Source: Bacteroidaceae bacterium (GTDB lineage: Bacteria; Bacteroidota; Bacteroidia; Bacteroidales; Bacteroidaceae). From it: a stretch of 64,000 nt of DNA. A program made the translations under genes and the position numbers. Of this stretch, positions 7,174 through 17,162 are shown in pieces. The notes below the pieces were generated by a model, which saw only the letters and a list, made by a program, of their open reading frames with translations, was not told where the DNA came from and searched no databases. How positions within the stretch are numbered: position 1 is the stretch's first letter; every line of letters starts with the position of its first letter. The stretch covers positions 1 to 64,000 of the forward strand of contig JAKSLJ010000008.1 in the NCBI GenBank assembly GCA_024401275.1, written 5' to 3'.

Positions 7174-9123
7174 TTATTCTTGTATTTCAAGCCATCGCAT
7201 CTCTTTTTCCTCAAGCAAAGCTTCCACTTCTGGCAGGCGCTTTCCGTGGGCAATGATTTTTTCAGTATCAATGTTGCCTGCGGAAAGTTCTTCCACGATT
7301 TGCGCTTTTTCTGCTTCAAGGGCAGCTATGTCTTTCTCAAGTTGTTCCAATTCGCGAGTTTCCTTATAGGAAAGTTTCTTCGGTTTGGAAGAATTGGAAG
7401 CCGACTGAACTGTGTCATTGGAAGAAAGCGTAGAGTTGAGCTTTGTATTTTGCTTGTTATTCGCCTTATTTTCCTTGGCAGTTTCCTGTGTTTTAAGCTT
7501 CTGGTAAATGCGATATTGAGAATAATTGCCAGGGAAATCCTGAACTTTTCCTTCGCCATGAAAGACAAGAAGATGATCGACAACTTTGTCTGTGAAGAAA
7601 CGGTCATGGCTTACAACAATAACACAGCCAGGGAAGTCTTGAAGATATTCCTCAAGGACTTCAAGTGTCTGAATGTCAAGGTCATTGGTCGGCTCGTCAA
7701 GAATCAGGAAGTTTGGATCTTGCATAAGCACGGTACAGAGATAAAGCTTACGCTGCTCGCCGCCGGAAAGTTTCTCAATATAGTCGTATTGCTGCTTGCG
7801 AGAGAATAGGAATCTTTCAAGGAGTTGTGCTGCCGTGAGATGCTTTCCGTTGCCAAGATTCACATATTCCGCAATGTCGCGAACAACATCTATGACGCGC
7901 TGATCAGGACGAAACTGAAGACCTTCCTGAGAGAAATAACCGAACTTCACTGTTTGTCCGATATCAAACTGTCCACTATCAGGCTTTTCTAGGCCTAAAA
8001 GAAGTTTTATGAAGGTTGATTTGCCTGCACCATTATTACCCACAATTCCCATTTTCTCGTAACGGGAGAAATTGTAGTAGAAATCCTTCAATATGACAAG
8101 CTCTTCCTGCTGCGCTGAAGGCATCTTGAAAGACTTGCTAACATACTGGCATTCAAAGATTTTAGAGCCTATATAAACATTATTGTTCTTCAGGCGAACC
8201 TGACGCTCTTGAATGCGTTGCTTTGCTATTTTCTCCAGCTCATAAAAAGCCTCTTCACGATAGCGTGCCTTGTGTCCACGAGCTTGTGGCTGACGGCGCA
8301 TCCACTCGAGTTCTGTACGGTAGAGGTTATTTGCACGAGCAATGGTAGCATTTCTGACATCTATTCGCTCCTGTCGTTTCTCCAGATAGTACGAGAAATT
8401 ACCACGATAGGTATAGATTGTCTGGTCATCAAGTTCAAGAATAAGGTTGCAGACATTGTCCAGGAAATAGCGGTCGTGAGTAACCATCAGCAAAGTCTTA
8501 TTGCCTCGACGCAAAAAGCCTTCAAGCCATTCAATCATCTCCAAATCAAGATGGTTTGTCGGCTCATCAAGAATAAAAAGGTCTGGTTCTGTAATAAGCA
8601 CATTTGCCAAAGCAACGCGTTTCTGCTGACCTCCACTGAGTTCCTTGATTTTCTGATTCAAGTTCTTGATTTTCAGCGAGGTTAGAATTTGCTTTGCTTT
8701 CAGGATGCGGTTATCTTCGGCATAGTCGTAGGAATACGGATCTGAAGACGAATCTTCCGACACGAGAGCATTTGCTGAAGTTTCTGCGCTGTTAGGAGAT
8801 TCAGATACCGACGCATTAAAATCGTTAGTATCAAAATCAAAGTCGGGATGTTTGCCAAAGCAAGCTTCGAGGACAGTGGATTCTGGATTGAAATTCTGCT
8901 TTTGCTTAAGAAAACCAACACGAATGCCATTGCGAAAGATAACCGAACCAGAATCTTGCGGTTCATCACCAGCAATAATAGAAAGTAAAGTGGATTTGCC
9001 GGTTCCATTCTGGGCAATAAGTCCAACTTTTTCACCTTCACCAATAGCAAAGGAAATATCATCAAAAAGCAGACGCTCGCCAAATCGTTTGCTTAAGTTC
9101 TGTATGTCAAGAAATGGTATCAT
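7174..9123 (-). CDS. ABC-F family ATPase (Uup-like)
   Basis: A 649-residue soluble protein with two ABC domains and no membrane segment. Domain 1 has NGTGKST, LSGGQQKR and LDEPTNHLD; domain 2 has NNGAGKST, LSGGEQRK and LDEPTNDLD. The linker between them is rich in Arg and aromatic residues (the P-site tRNA interaction motif region), and a coiled-coil tail (about 570-649) resembles that of Uup. ABC-F proteins act on the ribosome, some relieving stalling and others giving antibiotic protection. A Ser/Asp-rich insertion of about 40 residues (about 95-138) lies within domain 1. The start overlaps the stop of the upstream gene as ATGA, so the pair is translationally coupled. Confidence 0.92.
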   Translation of the reverse strand: MIPFLDIQNLSKRFGERLLFDDISFAIGEGEKVGLIAQNGTGKSTLLSIIAGDEPQDSGSVIFRNGIRVGFLKQKQNFNPESTVLEACFGKHPDFDFDTNDFNASVSESPNSAETSANALVSEDSSSDPYSYDYAEDNRILKAKQILTSLKIKNLNQKIKELSGGQQKRVALANVLITEPDLFILDEPTNHLDLEMIEWLEGFLRRGNKTLLMVTHDRYFLDNVCNLILELDDQTIYTYRGNFSYYLEKRQERIDVRNATIARANNLYRTELEWMRRQPQARGHKARYREEAFYELEKIAKQRIQERQVRLKNNNVYIGSKIFECQYVSKSFKMPSAQQEELVILKDFYYNFSRYEKMGIVGNNGAGKSTFIKLLLGLEKPDSGQFDIGQTVKFGYFSQEGLQFRPDQRVIDVVRDIAEYVNLGNGKHLTAAQLLERFLFSRKQQYDYIEKLSGGEQRKLYLCTVLMQDPNFLILDEPTNDLDIQTLEVLEEYLQDFPGCVIVVSHDRFFTDKVVDHLLVFHGEGKVQDFPGNYSQYRIYQKLKTQETAKENKANNKQNTKLNSTLSSNDTVQSASNSSKPKKLSYKETRELEQLEKDIAALEAEKAQIVEELSAGNIDTEKIIAHGKRLPEVEALLEEKEMRWLEIQE

Positions 9124-9491
9124 CCTTTATTTTCCCTTTCCCAATCTTCCCATTCTTTCATTGCTTCCTTCCAGTCGGTTTGTTCACCTGACTCAATGGC
9201 TTCCTGCTGCGCTTTGGCTGCATCTTTCTGCTTGTCACGCTCGCGTTTTTCCTTCATGGAAGCGATTGTTGCGTCGTCAAGAATGCGAATGGCACCGCGC
9301 TTTATGCACTCTTGCAAATCTTCTTCGCCAAATGCCTTGCCCTGAACATTGAAGTCAGAGATATTGAACTCAAAGTCAACACGCAGAGTATGGCGAACTT
9401 GTTTCTGCTGAAAACGAGTGCCAGTACATTTCAGTTTCAGAAGTTTGCTTATCTGATTTATTTCGCTTTGTGAGTATTTGTTTCTGCCCAT
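9120..9491 (-). CDS. Conserved protein of unknown function coupled to the ABC-F gene
   Basis: A 123-residue, charged, cytosolic protein. The N-terminal half is a small alpha/beta region including KQVRHTLRVDFEFNISDF; the C-terminal half (about 78-123) is a Glu/Lys-rich helix with a WKEAMKEWEDWE segment. Not recognised. It ends in a 4-bp ATGA overlap with the ABC-F gene, so it may act with it, for example in translation, but that is inference from position only. Confidence 0.75.
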   Translation of the reverse strand: MGRNKYSQSEINQISKLLKLKCTGTRFQQKQVRHTLRVDFEFNISDFNVQGKAFGEEDLQECIKRGAIRILDDATIASMKEKRERDKQKDAAKAQQEAIESGEQTDWKEAMKEWEDWERENKG

Positions 9492-9502
9492 ATCTTAAAA
9501 AC

Positions 9503-9543
9503 AACTGAAGCAATTACGCACAAAATGCGCATTTGCTTCAGTT
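9503..9543. terminator. Hairpin terminator between nhaD and the 9120-9491 gene
   Basis: AACTGAAGCAA (9503-9513) pairs with TTGCTTCAGTT (9533-9543), with an inner CGCA/TGCG stem. T-rich tracts follow on both strands. On the minus strand it would end the nhaD transcript. Confidence 0.75.
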
Positions 9544-9591
9544 TTTTCATGCCTCACGCGCAAAGACATGAGGCAAGTGGATATTCTAAAT

Positions 9592-10911
9592 TTAGAAGAG
9601 GAATGTCTTCTCAAGCCAATAGCAAGCGATACCTGCGATGTAACCTACGAAGGCAATCCATGTAACGTTCTTGAGGTACCAGCCGAATGAGATGTGCTCA
9701 AGACCCATAACAACAACACCTGCTGCAGAACCGATGATAAGCATAGAACCACCAACACCAGCGCAGTAAGCGAGAAGCTGCCAGAAGATACCGTCAACCA
9801 TAAGGTTTGGAGCAGAGTCAATAACATACATCTTCATAGAAGCTGCTACGAGAGGTACGTTGTCAACGATTGAAGAAAGAATACCGATAGCACCTGTAAT
9901 GAGATAGTCATTACCAATAGCCTCATCAAGCCACTGTCCCATTGCTGTAAGTACGCCGATTTCAGAGAGAGTAGCAACAGCCATGAGGATGCCGAGGAAG
10001 AACATGATTGTTGACATATCGATACGAGAGAGCATCTTTGTTACACGCTTAGCGAGTGGATCGTGCTCTTCCTTCTTGCGATAGATAAGTTCAGTGACTG
10101 TCCAAAGGATACCAAGTACGCCGAGGATTCCGATGAAAGCAGGAAGCTCAGTGAGAGTGTGGAAAACTGGTACAGAGCAAAGACCACCTACACCAAGGCA
10201 GAAGATAAGGTTACGCTGAAACTTTGTCAGTTCAGAAACAGAAGATTCCTTCTTGTCAACAACCTCAGGAAGTTCGCCATGGAGATGCATCTGCATAACG
10301 AATGTTGGCACGATGAATGCAACGAAAGAAGGTACGATAATCTCAGAAATTACGCCTGCTGCTGTAATTGTCTTACCTGCCCAAAGCATGATAGTAGTAA
10401 CGTCACCTATAGGTGAGAATGCACCACCGGCATTAGCTGCAATGATTACGCAGACAGCATACCAGATACGGTCTTTCTTGTCCTGAACGAGCTTACGGAG
10501 GATCATGATCATCACGATGGATGTTGTAAGGTTGTCAAGAACAGCAGAAAGAATGGCTGTCATGAAGGCAATCTTCCAAAGAAGAGAACGCTTTGTCTTT
10601 GACTTGAGAGCACCACGAACCCAGTTGAAACCACCGTGCTGATCGACAATCTCAACGATTGTCATCGCACCCATAAGGAAGAAGAGTGTTGTACCAGCCT
10701 CACCGAGGTTCTTCTCGATAGCTTCACCTAGTTCCCAACTTGCAGGAAGAGCTGAGCCAAGAAGGCCCTCATGACCAAGTGCAAGGAGTGTCCAGCACAC
10801 AACACACATCAAGACAGAGATAGCTGCCTTGTTGATTTTTGTTACGCTTTCAATGGCAATGAAGAAGTAGCCAATGACGAAAGCAGCAACGATAATTGTA
10901 ATAGTTGACAT
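9592..10911 (-). CDS. nhaD: Na+/H+ antiporter NhaD
   Basis: A 439-residue inner-membrane protein with about 11-12 hydrophobic helices, matching the NhaD family (ion transporter superfamily). Conserved polar motifs inside membrane segments include LDNLTTSIVM, NAGGAFSPIGDVTT and SIVDNVPLVAASM, which supply the acidic and polar residues thought to carry Na+ and H+. It expels Na+ in exchange for protons and supports pH and sodium homeostasis. Single-gene unit with a promoter box at 10977-10984 and a hairpin terminator downstream. Confidence 0.95.
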   Translation of the reverse strand: MSTITIIVAAFVIGYFFIAIESVTKINKAAISVLMCVVCWTLLALGHEGLLGSALPASWELGEAIEKNLGEAGTTLFFLMGAMTIVEIVDQHGGFNWVRGALKSKTKRSLLWKIAFMTAILSAVLDNLTTSIVMIMILRKLVQDKKDRIWYAVCVIIAANAGGAFSPIGDVTTIMLWAGKTITAAGVISEIIVPSFVAFIVPTFVMQMHLHGELPEVVDKKESSVSELTKFQRNLIFCLGVGGLCSVPVFHTLTELPAFIGILGVLGILWTVTELIYRKKEEHDPLAKRVTKMLSRIDMSTIMFFLGILMAVATLSEIGVLTAMGQWLDEAIGNDYLITGAIGILSSIVDNVPLVAASMKMYVIDSAPNLMVDGIFWQLLAYCAGVGGSMLIIGSAAGVVVMGLEHISFGWYLKNVTWIAFVGYIAGIACYWLEKTFLF

Positions 10912-10976
10912 TTTATTTTTAGATTTTGTTAAGTTTTTATTGCCTCAAAAAAGCGAAAAAACCATTTTTTCGGGCG

Positions 10977-10984
10977 CAAAGTTA
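10977..10984 (-). promoter_or_regulatory. -7 promoter box for nhaD
   Basis: Minus strand TAACTTTG, matching TAnnTTTG, about 66 bases before the nhaD start. It is divergent to the phosphatase promoter at 11027-11034. Confidence 0.65.
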
Positions 10985-11026
10985 CATTTTTTTTCCCATT
11001 TACTAAATAATATATAAAATAATTGT

Positions 11027-11034
11027 TAATTTTG
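11027..11034 (+). promoter_or_regulatory. -7 promoter box for the alkaline phosphatase gene
   Basis: TAATTTTG matches TAnnTTTG and lies 84 bases before the start codon in AT-rich DNA. I see no Pho-box-like direct repeat. Confidence 0.6.
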
Positions 11035-11118
11035 CACTCAATATTTACTTACTAATCAATCTTTATCAACCGAGGAACTTTCTAATACTACAAAAAATCA
11101 AAATAATTATATTATAAT

Positions 11119-12582
11119 ATGAAAAAAACATTTATCACTCTTTCAGTTGCACTCATCTCTCTCTGCTTCTCTGTAGAATGTGTTGCAAAGAAGGCTCCAA
11201 AGTACGTATTCTACTTCATAAGCGATGGAACTGGCTTGAACATCGTCCAAGCAGCAGAACATTACCGTGCAGACATTAAGGGCTACACAAAGACAGGACT
11301 TAACAACGAAGTTTGCGCATACGCCAACGAGCCTTTCATCTTCTCGCAGTTCCCTGTTGTTGGCGCAGCAACTACTTACAGTGCAAGTTCTCGTGTAACC
11401 GACTCTGCGGCGTCAGGTACAGCTCTTGCTTCAGGACATAAGACAACTAACGGATTCATCGGTGTACTTCCTGATAAGACAACTGAGGTTTACAGCATAG
11501 CAAAGAATGCGAAAGCTCTTGGTATGGCTGTCGGTGTTGCTACAAGCGTAACAATCAACCACGCAACTCCTGCAGCTTTCTTTGGTCATTATCCTGACCG
11601 CAACAAGTATCATGCCCTTGGCCACCAACTCGTTGATTGCGACTATGTGGATTTCTTCGGCGGTGCTGCCATTGCTCAACATTTTGACGAAAAGTGCGAC
11701 TGCAAGAGCGACCTCTATGACCTTGCAGAGAAGAAGGATTTCGCTGTTTGCCGTGGTGTTGCAGAATATGACAAGCGTGCAAAGAATGCGAAAAAGATGA
11801 TTCTCATCCAGAACGCGGAATTCGGCGAAAACATCAATTACGCTATGGATCGCAAGCCAGGTGAACTTACTATTGAGCAGGTTCTTGAAAAGGAAATCGA
11901 CTTCCTCATGAAGAAGAACAACGGCAAGGGTTTCTTCCTTATGAACGAAATTGGAGGTCGTGTTGACTGGGCAGATCATTCTGACGATGCAGGTGGTGCG
12001 TTCGCTGAACTTGAAGCCGTAAACCGCTGCGTTCAGATTGCATACGAATTCTACAAAAAGCATCCAAACGAAACTCTTATCGTGATGACTGCCGACCATG
12101 ACACTGGTGGCCCTAACCTTGGTATTGGAAAGTATGAGATGAACCTCAAAGCCCTCCAAAGCCAGAAAATCACAAAAGATTCTTATACTGACTATCTCGC
12201 AAAGCTTCGCAAGGAGACAAACAACAACGTTTCTTGGGAACAGATAGAGCAAAGCCTCAAGGATCTTTGGGGACTTGGTTCTGTACACAAGCTCACAATG
12301 AAGCAGAGAGCAGAACTCATGACTGTCTATGAGGAAACTTTCGGCGAAGGCAGCAAAATGATGATGGAAAGATCTCTCTATAAGAGCAACGAAAGACTCT
12401 CTACCGTTGCTTGCAGAATGCTTGGAGACATCGCTCAGATTGGCTATGCTCATGGCGCACATACAGCTGACTATGTTCCAGTTTACGCAATCGGTGTTGG
12501 AGCTGATGAGTTCAAAGGAATGAACGACAACGCAGAAATTCCACAGAAGATTGCTAAACTCATGGGCAAAGAACTGAAGTAA
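11119..12582 (+). CDS. Alkaline phosphatase (PhoA family), exported
   Basis: A 487-residue precursor with a Sec signal peptide (about 1-23). The metal site is visible: SDGTG (35-39), the nucleophile Ser96 in TDSAASGTA followed by SGHKT, then E-x-G-G-R-V-D-W-A-D-H, TADHDTGG and GAHTADYVP with the Asp/His ligands for the two Zn and the Mg. The enzyme hydrolyses phosphomonoesters outside the cytoplasm to release phosphate. Some members of the family prefer phosphodiesters; the sequence alone does not settle substrate. Transcribed toward plsC with a 49-bp gap. Confidence 0.94.
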   Translation: MKKTFITLSVALISLCFSVECVAKKAPKYVFYFISDGTGLNIVQAAEHYRADIKGYTKTGLNNEVCAYANEPFIFSQFPVVGAATTYSASSRVTDSAASGTALASGHKTTNGFIGVLPDKTTEVYSIAKNAKALGMAVGVATSVTINHATPAAFFGHYPDRNKYHALGHQLVDCDYVDFFGGAAIAQHFDEKCDCKSDLYDLAEKKDFAVCRGVAEYDKRAKNAKKMILIQNAEFGENINYAMDRKPGELTIEQVLEKEIDFLMKKNNGKGFFLMNEIGGRVDWADHSDDAGGAFAELEAVNRCVQIAYEFYKKHPNETLIVMTADHDTGGPNLGIGKYEMNLKALQSQKITKDSYTDYLAKLRKETNNNVSWEQIEQSLKDLWGLGSVHKLTMKQRAELMTVYEETFGEGSKMMMERSLYKSNERLSTVACRMLGDIAQIGYAHGAHTADYVPVYAIGVGADEFKGMNDNAEIPQKIAKLMGKELK

Positions 12583-12631
12583 TCGGACAGAAACAACAAG
12601 TTCAGAAGTTAACGTTAACCTTCCCCACCCT

Positions 12632-13360
12632 ATGCTGGCATTCCTATTTCGTTTCTATCAGATAGCCTTTGCAATTCCAGTATTCTTTATATGGACATTG
12701 TTTATCTGCATTGTCATCATCATAGGTACACTCTGTGGTGGCGGAAAATTCTTTGGCTATCAGCCGGCAAAATGGTGGGGATGGGTCGTTATTCGAATGC
12801 TCTTTCTTCCTGTAAAGGTAGAAGGAAAAGAGAATCTGGAAAAAGGGAAATCTTACGTTTTTTTGGCAAACCATCAAGGCGTTTTTGACATTCTTCTCAT
12901 ATATGGTTTTCTCGGATACGATATACGTTGGATGATGAAATATCAGCTTGGCAACATTCCTGTTTTTGGCACTGCATGTAAGAAGATGAGAAACATCATG
13001 GTTGACAACAGATCTGTCGCCAAGGTCAAGAAATGTTATCGTGAAGCTCGCGAAATACTGAAAGGTGGTACTTCTGTTGTCGTTTTTCCGGAAGGAGCTC
13101 GCACATGGGACGGCAAGTTGCGTCCTTTCAAGAAAGGAGCTTTCATGCTTGCAGACGAGTTGCAACTGCCAGTCGTTCCAATGACGATAAATGGCTCGTT
13201 CAAGGTAAAGCCACGCTCCAAAGACTTTTATTTCTGCTTTTGGAGCCCGTTAAAGCTTACCATTCACAAGCCTATAGAACCAATCGGACAGGGCAGCGAC
13301 AACATTGATCGCCTCATGAAACTCAGTTACGCCGAGATAGAAAAAGACGTCGAAGTTTGA
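12632..13360 (+). CDS. plsC: 1-acyl-sn-glycerol-3-phosphate acyltransferase
   Basis: A 242-residue inner-membrane enzyme with an N-terminal hydrophobic hairpin (about 4-34). It has the acyltransferase HX4D motif as HQGVFD (81-86) and FPEGAR (152-157), the glycerol-phosphate-binding motif with Ala in place of the usual Thr. It adds the second acyl chain to lysophosphatidic acid, giving phosphatidic acid. Other lysophospholipid acyltransferases share these motifs, so the exact acceptor is inferred. Confidence 0.9.
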   Translation: MLAFLFRFYQIAFAIPVFFIWTLFICIVIIIGTLCGGGKFFGYQPAKWWGWVVIRMLFLPVKVEGKENLEKGKSYVFLANHQGVFDILLIYGFLGYDIRWMMKYQLGNIPVFGTACKKMRNIMVDNRSVAKVKKCYREAREILKGGTSVVVFPEGARTWDGKLRPFKKGAFMLADELQLPVVPMTINGSFKVKPRSKDFYFCFWSPLKLTIHKPIEPIGQGSDNIDRLMKLSYAEIEKDVEV

Positions 13361-13374
13361 TTATCATCAAAACG

Positions 13375-13395
13375 GAATGTGTTAATGGCACATTC
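13375..13395 (+). terminator. Weak hairpin after plsC
   Basis: GAATGTG (13375-13381) pairs with CACATTC (13389-13395), followed by a T-rich stretch interrupted by A. A plausible but short terminator before the tRNA-Thr promoter. Confidence 0.4.
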
Positions 13396-13421
13396 TTTAA
13401 ACTTTAACCTATAAATGTTTG

Positions 13422-13429
13422 TAACTTTG
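13422..13429 (+). promoter_or_regulatory. -7 promoter box for tRNA-Thr
   Basis: TAACTTTG ends 14 bases before the first base of the mature tRNA, a normal distance for a tRNA promoter with a short leader. Confidence 0.75.
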
Positions 13430-13443
13430 CAGTTGCAAATATT

Positions 13444-13516
<73 letters not shown>

Positions 13517-13620
13517 CAAGTTGAGTATTCTTTCATTTATATAAGAATATTTACGTCAAAATCTTTCATTTTTTGACAACATAGTATTTTGCATTTTTTG
13601 CGCAAAAATTAAGGAAACAA

Positions 13621-13724
13621 AAAATCCATAGGAAAACGATGTAAAAGGCATAGGATTTTGATGCGTTTTCCTATGACTTTTAATACGTTTTCCTATGGCT
13701 TTTGGTACGTATTCCTTTGCTTTT
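13621..13724. repeat. 22-bp-period degenerate repeat array 2
   Basis: Unit lengths are exactly 22 bp at 13621-13642, 13660-13681 and 13682-13703, and 21 bp at 13704-13724. The first unit (core CATAGGAAAACGAT) and a partial one at 13643-13655 are in plus orientation and the last three are inverted, so the array is palindromic. It lies between tRNA-Thr and the PBP gene; no coding sequence is credible here and the rest of this 280-bp gap shows only AT-rich DNA. Confidence 0.75.
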
Positions 13725-13800
13725 CCACAAATTGACAACCGACAAACACATTGCTGCCTTCTGTTGCGCAACAAAAATATACGCAGAAAACCTTTATCTA

Positions 13801-16305
13801 TCAGTATCTGTTATTGATTAGATTCTCGTCAACATCATAGTCATTACGGCGGCGATTGCCTTCATCACGATATGAATTGTCATCGCGACGATTACTCTCG
13901 CCAAGATCTTCCTCATTTATGAGAGCGTCTTGGTCAATGTTTCTGAGATATTCGTCATAGTCAACAGTATCTGTTTCCGAATAATATGTGCTATCGTTGT
14001 AATTAGCCTTACGCACTGGCTCGCAAGTAAACATTGCCTCATCAAAATCAACTCCTGACGGAATTTGGAAATGACCGCGATATTTATAGAATCTGGAGTC
14101 GCCGAGCACTGCATGCATAAAGCGTCCGCAAATTGGCAGAGCAGTCCTTCCACCATAACCTCCTGTACGGAAATGGATGCCTCTGTATTCTCCTCCTACC
14201 CACGCTCCACAAACAAGATTTGGAGAGACACACATGTACCAACCGTCAGAGTTGTTATTCGTTGTACCTGTCTTTCCACCGAAATCCGTATCGGTAAAGC
14301 CTTCTACATAAGAGCGGAGAGGAACAGATGTGCCATGTGCGTCTTGCATACCGCCTTTGAGAAGCTGTTGAACATAGAAAGCAGAGACAGCTGGAATTGC
14401 ACGATCTTCTTTTGTTTTTGAAGTATAAACTACATTTCCATCATGGTCGAGAATCTTCGTTACCAGAACCGGCTTGACATGCACTCCGTTGTTAGCTATC
14501 GTAGAATAGGCATTGACCATCTCAAAAAGCGTAACATCCGACGCTCCTAAAGCGAGCGAAGGTTGTACATCCAACTTGCTTTGGATGCCCATATCATGAG
14601 CAGTTTCGGCTATTCGCTCCACTCCAAGTTCCTGACCAAGACGAACAGCAATGGAGTTAATGCTTCGTGCAAAGGCAGTTTTCAGCGTAAGAGAGTCACC
14701 AGAGAACCTGCCGCCAGCATTTCCAGGTGACCAAACAACATTCTTATGCTGTTTGGAATCCCAAACTGTAAGCGTAAAGTTTTCGTCGCGACGACGGTCG
14801 CACGGCGTAAGTCCCTGATTCATAGCTTCTGTATAAACAAAAAGCTTGAATGTAGATCCGGGCTGACGCATTGCTCTTGCCTTATCGTATTGCCATGTGT
14901 TGAAATCCACATCTCCTACATAAGCACGAACATAACCCGTACTTGGTTCCATCGCAACAAAGCTGCAATGCAAGAACTTCACCATGTATTTAAGAGAATC
15001 AATAGTTGACATCTCCTTCTCAACATAGTGCTTACTATTTTCGTAAGTGAATACCTTAACCTTATGTTTCTTATTCAGATAATAATTGATGGAATCCGGA
15101 TCATTCGGGAATTTAGCATTCAACTGCTCATACACAGGGAGTTTCTTGATAGTTTTATTAATAAACTCAGAATCAGGATTACCATGTTCATCGCGCCAAG
15201 GGCTATCCCCACTCCACTCCGCATTGAACGAAGATTGAAGAGAACTCATCTGATTCCACGCAGCTTGCTCAGCAAACTTCTGCATACGAGTATCAATGGT
15301 GGTGTATATTTTCAAGCCGTCTTCGTATAAATCGTAGCCTTCTTCATCGCAGAATTCTTCAAGTTCCTTGGCAACAGCTTCGCGGAAATAAGGTGCCTGA
15401 CCATCCATTGTCTTCTCAAAATTGAGCGAAAGAGAGATCGGCAAGGCAGAATATCGCTCCAACTCTGCCGCAGAAAGATGTCCGTGCTTATGCATAAGCT
15501 GCATAACTACATTTCGACGCTGCAGCGAGTTCTCCGGATTAATACGCGGATTATATGTAGTAATGGCTTTGAGCATACCGACAAGTATGGCACATTCATC
15601 AACGGACAACTCTTTTGGTGTTTTGTTAAAATAAGCCTTAGCAGCCGTCTTTATACCATATATATTGCCACCAAACTCAACCGTATTGGCATACATAAGA
15701 AGAATCTCATCCTTGGAATACGAGAACTCAAGCAAGAGAGCAGTAAACCACTCCTTCGTCTTCGTTATTGCCATACCAAGCCCAGGCACATGACAGAGAG
15801 GTCCTGTGCTATGACTTGAGCGCGTATGAAAAAGATTCTTTGCCAGCTGTTGCGTAATAGTAGAAGCACCGCGCGCCTTGTTTCTCAAAGCGGCATCCTT
15901 CATAGCTCCAAGAACTGCCTCCAAATCTATACCGTTATGCTCATAGAAACGCTCATCCTCAGTATCTACAAGTGCATGCCAAAACTCTGGTGTAATGGCT
16001 TTATAGCTTACAGGAGAACGATTTTCGTTATAGAATTTTCCAATCTGGACACCATCGTCGCTATAAACTTCCGATGCTATAGGGCTTTTTATGTGCTTAA
16101 CATCATAAGGCGTAGGACAGCTACCGAAAAGTCCTAGAAAGTTTACAAGAACCATCAGGACAAACATCAGGAAAGCAACTATAAGAGACGCAACAAACAG
16201 AAGCGCTTTAGTGTACCAAGCTCTTCCACGGTATAGTTTGATATACCAACGCAACATCCTATAAATCAGCTTGAACGGCCATGTTAATATACGCAATAAT
16301 ATCAT
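13801..16305 (-). CDS. Class A penicillin-binding protein (PBP1A type)
   Basis: A bifunctional peptidoglycan synthase of 834 residues. A basic N-terminus and one membrane helix (about 35-59) are followed by the GT51 glycosyltransferase domain with EDERFYEH (116-123, catalytic Glu) and [14 protein letters not shown] (146-159), then the transpeptidase with STFK (Ser484, Lys487), SIN (548-550) and KTGT (678-681). The tail (about 765-834) is a low-complexity Asp/Asn/Arg-rich stretch. The given start overlaps miaA by 47 bp; the ATG at 16257 (Met17), one base after the miaA stop, is an equally plausible start. It is downstream of miaA on the same strand. Confidence 0.94.
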   Translation of the reverse strand: MILLRILTWPFKLIYRMLRWYIKLYRGRAWYTKALLFVASLIVAFLMFVLMVLVNFLGLFGSCPTPYDVKHIKSPIASEVYSDDGVQIGKFYNENRSPVSYKAITPEFWHALVDTEDERFYEHNGIDLEAVLGAMKDAALRNKARGASTITQQLAKNLFHTRSSHSTGPLCHVPGLGMAITKTKEWFTALLLEFSYSKDEILLMYANTVEFGGNIYGIKTAAKAYFNKTPKELSVDECAILVGMLKAITTYNPRINPENSLQRRNVVMQLMHKHGHLSAAELERYSALPISLSLNFEKTMDGQAPYFREAVAKELEEFCDEEGYDLYEDGLKIYTTIDTRMQKFAEQAAWNQMSSLQSSFNAEWSGDSPWRDEHGNPDSEFINKTIKKLPVYEQLNAKFPNDPDSINYYLNKKHKVKVFTYENSKHYVEKEMSTIDSLKYMVKFLHCSFVAMEPSTGYVRAYVGDVDFNTWQYDKARAMRQPGSTFKLFVYTEAMNQGLTPCDRRRDENFTLTVWDSKQHKNVVWSPGNAGGRFSGDSLTLKTAFARSINSIAVRLGQELGVERIAETAHDMGIQSKLDVQPSLALGASDVTLFEMVNAYSTIANNGVHVKPVLVTKILDHDGNVVYTSKTKEDRAIPAVSAFYVQQLLKGGMQDAHGTSVPLRSYVEGFTDTDFGGKTGTTNNNSDGWYMCVSPNLVCGAWVGGEYRGIHFRTGGYGGRTALPICGRFMHAVLGDSRFYKYRGHFQIPSGVDFDEAMFTCEPVRKANYNDSTYYSETDTVDYDEYLRNIDQDALINEEDLGESNRRDDNSYRDEGNRRRNDYDVDENLINNRY

Positions 16306-17161
16306 CTTCTTCGTTTGGATTAAACCATTTTATGCTTTTGTCGCGACGGAACCAAGTCAATTGCTTCCGGGCATATTTTCGGGAATTGTTCTGAATCTTT
16401 TCGATAGCTTCAGGTAGCGTCAAAGCACCATCGAAGTATTGAAAGAGTTCTTTATAACCAACGGTGTTAAGAGAATTCAGATCGCGATATGGATATACAC
16501 TTCGCGCTTCTTCTATCATGCCATCGTCTATCATTTGCAGAACACGTTTGTTGATACGGTCGTAGAGTTCCTCTCGCGGACGATCAAGTCCTATCTTCAC
16601 CACCTTGAAAGGACGCTTTATTCTTGTATTGGTGCGGAAAGAAGTGTATGTCTTCCCTGTTTGATAGCAGATTTCAAGGGCATGAATGATGCGTTTAGGG
16701 TTCTTGAGATCAACGATGGCATAATACTCAGGATCAAGCAGACGCAGTTCATCGCGCAACTTTTCAATACCTTCTTTCTCATAGCGGCTGAGCAGTTCCT
16801 GGCGTATTTCCATCTGAACGGTCGGGATATCATCAATACCATTGCATACGGCATCAATATACATCATTGAACCGCCAGAAAGAAGGTGGATTTTCTGCTC
16901 AGAGTGCTCATCAATCAAAGCAAGTACATCTTTCTCATAGCGGGAGGCACTATAGTAATCATGGATGGTAAGATTTCCCACAAAGAAATGCTTCACCAAG
17001 CTAAGATCTTCAGGCGTAGGCGCAGCAGTACCTATCGGCAACTCCCGATACATTTGTCGGGAGTCACAGTTAATCAGCGGAATGCCAAGGTGCGTAGCAA
17101 CCTTCATGCATAATGCCGACTTTCCCACACCTGTAGGACCTAGGATTACTATCAGCGTCAC
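16259..17161 (-). CDS. miaA: tRNA dimethylallyltransferase MiaA
   Basis: Transfers a dimethylallyl group to N6 of A37 in tRNAs that read UNN codons. The 300-residue length is normal. The P-loop GPTGVGKS (8-15), the substrate-binding [16 protein letters not shown] segment and the C-terminal [13 protein letters not shown] motif are all present. It follows the DUF4954 gene with 1 bp between and precedes the PBP gene, so the three are probably co-transcribed. The dimethylallyl donor derives from the pathway started by Dxs, encoded 5 kb away. Confidence 0.97.
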   Translation of the reverse strand: MTLIVILGPTGVGKSALCMKVATHLGIPLINCDSRQMYRELPIGTAAPTPEDLSLVKHFFVGNLTIHDYYSASRYEKDVLALIDEHSEQKIHLLSGGSMMYIDAVCNGIDDIPTVQMEIRQELLSRYEKEGIEKLRDELRLLDPEYYAIVDLKNPKRIIHALEICYQTGKTYTSFRTNTRIKRPFKVVKIGLDRPREELYDRINKRVLQMIDDGMIEEARSVYPYRDLNSLNTVGYKELFQYFDGALTLPEAIEKIQNNSRKYARKQLTWFRRDKSIKWFNPNEEDDIIAYINMAVQADL

Positions 17162-17162
17162 C

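Noticed and set aside
11431..12462. Open frame of 343 codons on the minus strand
   Set aside because: Lies entirely antisense to the alkaline phosphatase gene, which has all its catalytic motifs; the antisense translation is Cys/Leu/Val-rich without domain features.
13772..13779. Minus-strand -7 box before array 2
   Set aside because: TATTTTTG fits the loose consensus but such matches are common in AT-rich DNA and nothing else supports it.
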